Assembly (NCBI GenBank): GCA_021397845.1
Contig: CM038047.1
Span: forward strand, 128,880,112-128,944,111
Reading direction: 5' to 3'
Origin: Areca catechu
Taxonomy: Eukaryota; Streptophyta; Magnoliopsida; Arecales; Arecaceae
DNA: 64,000 nt
The number at the start of each line of letters is the position of its first letter. The first letter of the stretch is position 1. The notes under the pieces were generated by a model that did not search any database, was not told where the DNA came from, and saw only the letters and a list, made by a program, of their open reading frames with translations. Shown here piece by piece: positions 58,302 to 64,000 of the stretch. The translations under genes and the position numbers were made by a program.

Positions 58302-59564
58302 GTGCAAGAAGAATGGCGTAGGACTAGCATCCTACAAACCTTTGCCAGACTAGGGAATAAGGTATGCAAGATCATAGTTGATAGTGGGAGCTCTGTCAAT
58401 GCCATTTCTTCAAGTACTGCCAAATCCCTAGGATTGACCCCAGTTCCTTACCCCAACCCTTACAACATCTCATGGATTGATTCAACCTCTATACCTATAA
58501 ATTTTAGGTGCCAAGTCTTAATCAAGTTGCAATCTTATGAAGACATGATTTGGTGTGATGTCCTTCCCATGGGCGTCTGTAGTATTATCTTAGGACAACC
58601 TTGGCTGTATGATCATGATGCCACCCTTCATGGTCGGACCAATACCTGTACCATTAACCACCATGGGAAGAAGTTTACAATCAATCCAGTTCAACCTAAG
58701 GATCAGGTTAAAAGAGGATCAAGTAGTCTAAAGGAAAAGAAGCCAGAAGTTAACCTGATCAAAGACAATGGGTTAGAAGAAGAGATTACTGGGAAAAGAC
58801 CCTTTAAAGAGTTTCAGGGAGAGAAGGATGAACATTCTGAGAATTTGAAAATAAAAACCCCTGAGCCCATTGAAGACTTGAAGGTTGAACCCATTGAAAA
58901 TCTAGAAAAAGAAACTCCTGAGCCCATTAAAGAATTGAAAGAAAGCATCTATGAGTCAAGTTTAGTAGAAGATGGGCCCGAGGGTGAAATCACTGAGGAA
59001 TCCAAGGAAAATGATCCTGAACCCACTACAAAATTTGAAGAGGAAATGACCGAGCCAGGATCACATCTAGTAAATAAACATGAGGATTCACCAGTCTTTT
59101 CCACGGGAGTTCAGGAACCAACCCTTAATGAACCGATCCAAAGAGAACATCCTCAAGAGATGGTTGAAGCTTGTAAAGAAATTGAGGATGAAGTTCCCGA
59201 TGAGTTACCTGATCAACTTCCACCCCTAAGAGACATCCATCATACTATAGACTTGATCCCAGGATCCACTTTAACAGACCTTCCTCACTGTGGGATTAAC
59301 CCTAGCGAGCCCCAAGATCTACCGGAACAAGTGGACCATATGACCCCTATAGAACGATGCCCAAATTTTAAGGTCATCCTGAAAAACCAAGGTCTGTTTT
59401 ATGTTTTCCATAAGCCACCCCAAGACTCCGATTCCTATTTCCTACCCTTCCCTGAACCTTCTCACATTTCTAGAGCCATGGGGTTACTTTTTATTGAGAT
59501 TACTAGAATGCGTGACTCCTTAGAGCCCATCCCTTCTGCCCTCTACTTCTGGTATACTTTATAG
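58302..59564 (+). CDS. 420-aa protease plus acidic linker ORF of I
   Basis: An intact frame, open upstream to about 58180. Retropepsin: VCKIIVDSGSSVNAIS (active site DSG, residues about 25-40) and IWCDVLPMGVCSIILGQPWL (about 85-105). Residues 150-300 form an acidic linker with repeats of the type TPEPIEDLK, VEPIENLEK, TPEPIKELK. Residues about 305-335 match the start of RT in C (LPDQLPPLRDIHHTIDLIPG), then similarity stops and a tail (ALYFWYTL) of unknown origin ends the protein. No RT catalytic motif exists. The ORF stayed open while the rest of I decayed, perhaps because a protein is used, or by chance in a young copy. Confidence 0.75.
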   Translation: MQEEWRRTSILQTFARLGNKVCKIIVDSGSSVNAISSSTAKSLGLTPVPYPNPYNISWIDSTSIPINFRCQVLIKLQSYEDMIWCDVLPMGVCSIILGQPWLYDHDATLHGRTNTCTINHHGKKFTINPVQPKDQVKRGSSSLKEKKPEVNLIKDNGLEEEITGKRPFKEFQGEKDEHSENLKIKTPEPIEDLKVEPIENLEKETPEPIKELKESIYESSLVEDGPEGEITEESKENDPEPTTKFEEEMTEPGSHLVNKHEDSPVFSTGVQEPTLNEPIQREHPQEMVEACKEIEDEVPDELPDQLPPLRDIHHTIDLIPGSTLTDLPHCGINPSEPQDLPEQVDHMTPIERCPNFKVILKNQGLFYVFHKPPQDSDSYFLPFPEPSHISRAMGLLFIEITRMRDSLEPIPSALYFWYTL

Positions 59565-59740
59565 CATTTGGTAGGGATCCTTAATAACTTTTCTTGTGCA
59601 TATCAGACTAGGGTCAAAACTAGAGAGTCAAAAGTCTGTAACCCTAGGAGTCCAATAATTTTTTTTTTTTCTCAATAAGATTGCATAGTTGAGTCTGCAT
59701 TTTGCATCATGTTAGGATTATGCATTAAATACAATTTTTA
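59565..59740 (+). other. Deletion junction of I
   Basis: Non-coding sequence with a T-run (59659-59670) between the protease ORF and the integrase C-terminus. It marks where RT, RNase H and integrase core would be in C. No clear direct repeats at the edges. Confidence 0.5.
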
Positions 59741-60254
59741 AAATAATTTGGCTGATTCCCGAAAGCGAGCCAAAGAGTTTGAAATAAGGGATTTTGTAAT
59801 GATTAGGCTTGGGCCTGAACGGTTTCCACCAGGAACCGTTAGGAAGCTTCATGCTTGTGGGGCGGGTCCCTTTAAAGTGATTAGGAGAATGGGCCCTAAT
59901 GCCTATGTGCTAGAATTAGCTCGACATTCAATATCTCTGACTTAGTCGAGTATAGGGAACCCGCAAACATACTTAGTGAGCCATTTGAGCCTGACCTTCC
60001 TTTTGAGAGTGAACCTGAACTTGAGTGTCCACCTCCAAATATACCTGAGCGAGGAGAGCGGATCGAGCGTGTCCTGGATGACCAAGCCATCACTACCCGA
60101 GGTAAGGGCTACCAACATTACCTGGTCCGATGGCAAGGCCAACTCGAATGCGATGACTCATGGATCACACGGGAGGTCTTGCAGCGCATCAACCTCGACA
60201 TCTTGGAGAGTGCCAAAGCCAAGCTAACCCTTACTCGACAGGGTCGAGTTCCTC
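59741..60254 (+). pseudogene. Integrase C-terminus and chromodomain of I
   Basis: Frame from 59748 reads FEIRDFVMIRLGPERFPPGT, LHACGAGPFKVIRRMGPNAY (integrase GPF/Y-type C-terminal module). After one frame change and stop near 59945, another frame gives GYQHYLVRWQGQLECDDSWI (chromodomain), IDLDILE-like helix and TRQGRVPPTLGE. It continues across the PPT into U3. The module order equals that of C. Confidence 0.82.
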
Positions 60255-60269
60255 CCACCCTGGGAGAAC
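60255..60269 (+). promoter_or_regulatory. Polypurine-tract region of I
   Basis: CCACCCTGGGAGAAC directly precedes the 3' LTR, 3-4 bases after CTCGACAGGGTCGAG (60236-60250) and CCTC. The same arrangement occurs in A, C, D and E. It primes plus-strand DNA synthesis. Confidence 0.75.
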
Positions 60270-62035
60270 TGGTGTGGGCACCAGGATCTGGCAGAGGCTC
60301 CTCAACCCTCTGTGGATCTCAGATTAGGGTTCTGCTTCTATAGGTCATGTAATAAGGCTATGAGCCAAAGCAATTTCATAATTTCTAGTCATGTAGCTAG
60401 TCTAAGTTTGTTTAATCTTGTACCTTGACCAATTTGGGTCAAGTTAGGTCATGAGTCCTGTATTTGTTTTTGGTTCGAGTCTGAGTTTGGACTGGGCCCA
60501 AGCCCAATTGAAGTCAACCTGGCTTTCAAGACCAAGTCAAGTCCTTGTGGGCCAACACACCTCTTTCACTTGGAACGAAGCCAACTCAGGTGCCACATCA
60601 GCTACCTACGTGGCGCCACATCAGTTGCCACTTGGGCATCCAAGGAGGGAAACAAGGTGGTGCCCTCATTATTTATACATGCCCTCCCCTTGCCTTTTCT
60701 CTTGGGCGACATTGGAAGGAGGAGACACCATCCCCCTCTTCCCTCCCCCCCACATCACGCCATGGTCCATCAAATATGGGGCGTTGAAGATCCTTGAAGA
60801 GACCAAGCCACAAAGCAAGACCCCTTCCAAGCCTTCTTCCCAAAGTGTTCATGCAAGGAAGGAAGGTCAAAGGACACACTCCCCTCTCCAAGCCCTCAAC
60901 CATGCAACGCCCAAAGCTCTCTCCACTTGGTCAGCCTTGGATCACTCCAAAGAAGGGCGTTGAAGAATCCAAGGGAACACATCCCTTCAAGCAAGCCATG
61001 TCCCACGTTTTCTTTCCAAATTGAACATGCTAATGAAGGAAGTCAAGAGGCCAATCCCCCTCTCCAAGCCCTCCCACATGCCACGCCCAATCCAAGTCCC
61101 TTTGGTCGGCCAAAGAGAGGAGAAGGTCAAAGGTTTTTGGCACCCCAAGAAAGCTTGTAATTTGGTTTCATTTGAAATTCAAATATGCCTTGGGTGTCTA
61201 TTTAAAGGACACAATCCCTCCCTTGTAAAACTATTGAATGATTGAATGGTTAATGAAAAAAGAGTTTGAGTCTTCTATCTTCCAACCGTTGTCTCTTAGA
61301 CTAGGTTGAGTGAAGTTGCCTTCGTCCCCAGGGATGTCGAGTGGTGTGAGGCTACCTGTCCGTCACCCCAGGGTGTTGCGAATCCTTCGTCCTCCTGGAC
61401 ATCGCGTGGTGTGAGGCCACAATCTTCATCCTCCGGGATGTCGCAGGGTGCTAGGCCCCAAGTTATCTCCATCTTCGACTTTGGAATCCAGCCGAACACC
61501 GGTATCGAAACCCCTTTTCAACCCCATCTCAGTTCCTTTCTGTGCATCTCCCCATTTTGCTGATCCTTATTTTGTTTGCCTACAGGTCCTCCCTGGCATC
61601 TCGGGCACCGGAGACAGTTGGCTTTGCCATCGCGACCTTCTGACTGAAAGCCAGTGCTTCCACGGGTTCGACTACTCAGGCATCCATGCTACATCCATTG
61701 AGTTTAGCGATCTCTACACGGGCACTTCAGAAGTGTGAGGTTTGCTCTCTCTATCTCCTAAGTAGGTATTGTATTTCGAGCAAGTCCTACCGGGGTTTCT
61801 TAATCCCGGGGTCCTGTTCTTGTTCTCACTGTTTAGGACTTTGAACTGCAAGTGTAAGCTTCCGTTACTCATCTTTCTTATTTCTTGCTTTGCTTGTGAT
61901 CGGGAATCAAAACCCTAAGAAACATATAAAACTCTTCAACTATAAAAAAACACCTTGCATCATAAGCATCCATCCTAGCATCCCTGCCCCTCTATTCCAC
62001 ATCATTTTTGGTATCAGAGCATTATGTCCACATCA
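60270..62035 (+). repeat. 3' LTR of I (1,766 bp)
   Basis: Begins TGGTGTGGGCACCA, ends GTCCACATCA. Contains PBS-like TGGTATCAGAGC at 62009-62020. Degenerate GC-rich repeat block 61319-61462. The 170-aa ORF at 60451-60963 is not conserved in the 5' LTR frame. Confidence 0.92.
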
Positions 62036-62234
62036 GGGGATGAATTGGGATTTTAAAAACTTTGGCAAGTACGTACAATTTAAAAATCCTTTTGGTGTTG
62101 TGGTGCAATATACAATGCGAAAGCAATTAAATAAATGCAATAAGGTAAAGTTAGCTCAATCACAAACATAAGAAATTTAGAGTAGTTCAGAGCAACGGTT
62201 CCAACGTCCACTACCTAAGAACCACTTGGAATTT
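62036..62234 (-). repeat. Continuation of the 5' LTR of S
   Basis: The sequence from GATGAATTGGG to CACTTGGAATTT matches 29691-29887 of the 3' LTR of S, resuming where the LTR was broken at 55385. It is then cut by element J. Confidence 0.85.
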
Positions 62235-63781
62235 TGGTGGGGGCACCAGGATTGGACACAGATTACTGGGCCCTATTTGGTTTACCTAGCCATGTATCAA
62301 TTTTTGTAATCAACTAGAATTGAGTCCTGTAATAAGTTGAGGTTAGTTGATATGTCTCAACCCTCAACCTAGTCATTATTTTGAGTCCTGTATATCAGTT
62401 ATGAACTAATATGAGCACAATTTTTTTACAAGAGAAGAGGTTACCATATTTTGGAGTTCCACCAGGCCACATCTAGGAGTCAGAGGCCACTACATCAGCC
62501 CATTAGATTTTGTGTGACAACCTAGATCCAAGATGCTTCCGGAAACCCTGATTCCTTCCAAATGCCCTTCAGATGCCCAAAATCCCTTCCAGATGCCAGA
62601 GAATATTCTCAGAACAGGGAACCCATGATTCTAGAGGCCCATCTATATCCACGTCCAAAGAAATCAAGCCCAGGTGCCAAGCCCATGCCCTTAAGAAGCA
62701 AGATTCCAGGGAATTTTCCTACTACCAGGCTAACAGGCCACCCCAGCTTCCAAAGGCCCAAACCCATGTACCCAAGCCCCTTTGGGCCGGCCCCTTGCTG
62801 CTCCTAGAGGCCCAACACGCCCTCCTAGGCATCCTTGAAGTGTTGACCAAGTCCAAGAGGTGTCCTTGAGTGGAATAGTAAAAGCATGAAGGAAAAAGGA
62901 GAAGACTAGGTCAATTCATAACCTAGTGGGGATTTGTTTTTCTAACCTAGCTAGGAAATGACTTGTATTCTAATTAGGAAGAGAACATGTAACCCAAGTG
63001 TAACCATGGTTAGTGAGGGCATGGGAACTCTATAAATACCCCACCCCTCCCCCTCTTGTAAGCATCTTTTTCTTATGAATAAACCTTGCTGAAATTTTAT
63101 GAGATTATCTTGAGTTTGAGTTTTGGTTCTCTCTTTGAGTGCTCTCCTTGTGTTGCCGGATTGAAACCCCGCTGCCCTAGCATCCCTTGGCATCCTTGGA
63201 GATCAGCCATAGCCAAGGAACAGAAGTCCTTGCTGCTGTTGTAGCCCAAGAGCTCCTTCTTCCCTGATTGCCATCTTTTAGCCCTAATCCTGATTTGCTT
63301 CAAACCTATTTCCTTTTCTAATTTTTATTTGCTGCTTTGATTTACCTTTGATGATTGAAGGATCCCCGAGGTGTTTCCCTCCCCTGAGGAGACCTTCTTT
63401 GCTACCCAGACCACCCAGATCAGACATCAGATTTGAGGGAAACAATGCTTCTTCTCCACGCTCCGATCAGAGTTGTGAGTGATCTCTTCTGCTACTGAAT
63501 TTTAATCTCTGACTGGTAAGAATCCTTCCCTTCTCTTTTTATCTGATTTAATGAAGAAAAGCTATCCTAAACCTGGAGTTTATCAACTCTTGGTTCCTGT
63601 TTATTTCATTAGTTTGTATGAGTTCGCCTGCGACCCTATGATTCTTTGCACTGCTAGGCATTCCGCTAGTTCTTACTTGATTTTGGAAATCTAGCCTACA
63701 AATAAAATTATAAAAGTCACTAAAAAAATTATTTTACTATTTTTAATGCATGTTTATCGGTCTTAGAGTTGTCCCACATCA
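62235..63781 (+). mobile_element. Element J: 5' LTR (1,547 bp) of a gypsy-type element leaving the window
   Basis: Starts TGGTGGGGGCACCA and ends CCCACATCA, followed by a single PBS TGGTATCAGGGC (63785-63796). TATA box CTATAAATACC near 63029-63040 in plus sense. Poly-A-rich and CT-rich U5 resemble I only loosely. The start motif places it with A, C and I. No coding sequence is in view; 63797-64000 is an AT-rich leader. Confidence 0.78.
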
Positions 63782-64000
63782 GTTTGGTATCAGGGCAGGT
63801 TTAAGATAATTTTTATCTACATTGTAATCACAAACCCTAATTTCAGCATTCTGTCCCCTGCATTAGGTATCAGTTTTGCATCTATTTTTACCATATAAAA
63901 ATTGTATTTTTCTTAAGAATTTTGACTAATTGTTCTCTGTTGAGTCCTCTATTTTATAAAAATTTTTAATTAATTTTATAAAAAACTAAATTATAAAAAA

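Larger units (their letters stand above)
55386..62035 (+). mobile_element. Element I: non-autonomous chromovirus derivative with long protease ORF
   Basis: 5' LTR 55386-57152 (1,767 bp) and 3' LTR 60270-62035 (1,766 bp). Flanks GGGGG (55381-55385) and GGGGA (62036-62040) are an imperfect target duplication. Internal order: double PBS, leader, short gag start, a 420-aa ORF with protease and acidic linker, then integrase C-terminus and chromodomain, PPT. RT, RNase H and the integrase core are absent although protease and chromodomain remain. Matching LTR lengths suggest a moderately recent insertion by a helper chromovirus such as a relative of C. Confidence 0.88.
29665..62234 (-). mobile_element. 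Element S: SIRE/Maximus-like Ty1/copia retrotransposon, split by G/H, I and J
   Basis: The order on the minus strand is 5' LTR pieces (62234-62036 and 55385-55357), PBS, gag with UBN2-type domain and coiled coil, integrase, RT start, then after the G/H insertion RNase H (32525-32000), an extra ORF (31635-30527) and the 3' LTR (about 30522-29665). Integrase before RT defines Ty1/copia; long gag and an ORF between pol and 3' LTR fit the SIRE lineage. The G/H junction removed roughly 120 codons of RT/RNase H. Confidence 0.82.

Noticed and set aside
60451..60963. 170-aa plus ORF in the 3' LTR of I, and similar ORFs at 55624-56361 and 56422-56823
   Set aside because: The frames break between the 5' and 3' LTR copies and solo LTR I-1, and no domain is recognisable.
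1..64000. A host protein-coding gene, rRNA or tRNA gene
   Set aside because: Every convincing coding similarity belongs to retrotransposon gag, pol or extra ORFs; remaining stretches are LTRs, leaders or repeats.

Overview
The window is plant nuclear DNA made almost entirely of nested LTR retrotransposons. I see no host gene, rRNA, tRNA or CRISPR array. Lineage signatures (Tat-type Ty3/gypsy with antisense extra ORF, chromoviruses, SIRE-like and Tork/Angela-like Ty1/copia) point to a flowering plant, probably a monocot and possibly a palm; the species guess is weak.

Layout. (1) Positions 1-20219: element T, a Tat/Retand-like Ty3/gypsy element on the minus strand. From high to low coordinate it holds part of the 5' LTR, gag, protease, RT, two RNase H domains and integrase. 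Below these lie two tandem-repeat arrays and, on the plus strand, an antisense extra ORF with its own TATA box and two frame-consistent introns. T is interrupted by solo LTR F (5814-8169, target duplication GTTTT), small non-autonomous element E (9237-11007, CCAGG) and chromovirus A (12448-19046, CTCCT). A itself holds an inverted solo LTR of its own family (14365-16050, GACAC). (2) 20220-29509: chromovirus C, minus strand, gag-protease-RT-RNase H-integrase-chromodomain, with a 1.16-kb tandem duplication in integrase. (3) 29665-62234: SIRE-like copia element S, minus strand, with an extra ORF between pol and the 3' LTR. S is split by a head-to-tail copia pair G/H that shares one LTR (32526-51329). 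G is split by composite element D (33510-36138, ATTCC), and the 5' LTR of H by solo LTR I-1 (49198-50905, ATGGT). The 5' LTR of S is split by element I (55386-62035, plus strand) and by J, which leaves the window.

How the parts relate. A, C, I and J look like one chromoviral clade: their LTRs open with TGGTGNGGGCACCA, and A, C and I share leader homology. D and E encode no polymerase but keep the palindrome-plus-PPT block of the chromoviruses, so they are probably mobilised by them. The most unusual signal is a 30-31 bp tandem duplication of the LTR terminus plus primer-binding site in A and I; target duplications show that both resulting LTR ends have been used for integration.

Reading frames are mostly broken. 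The LTR pair of E differs only by one-base indels, mostly in homopolymers, so some frame breaks may be uncorrected long-read errors.
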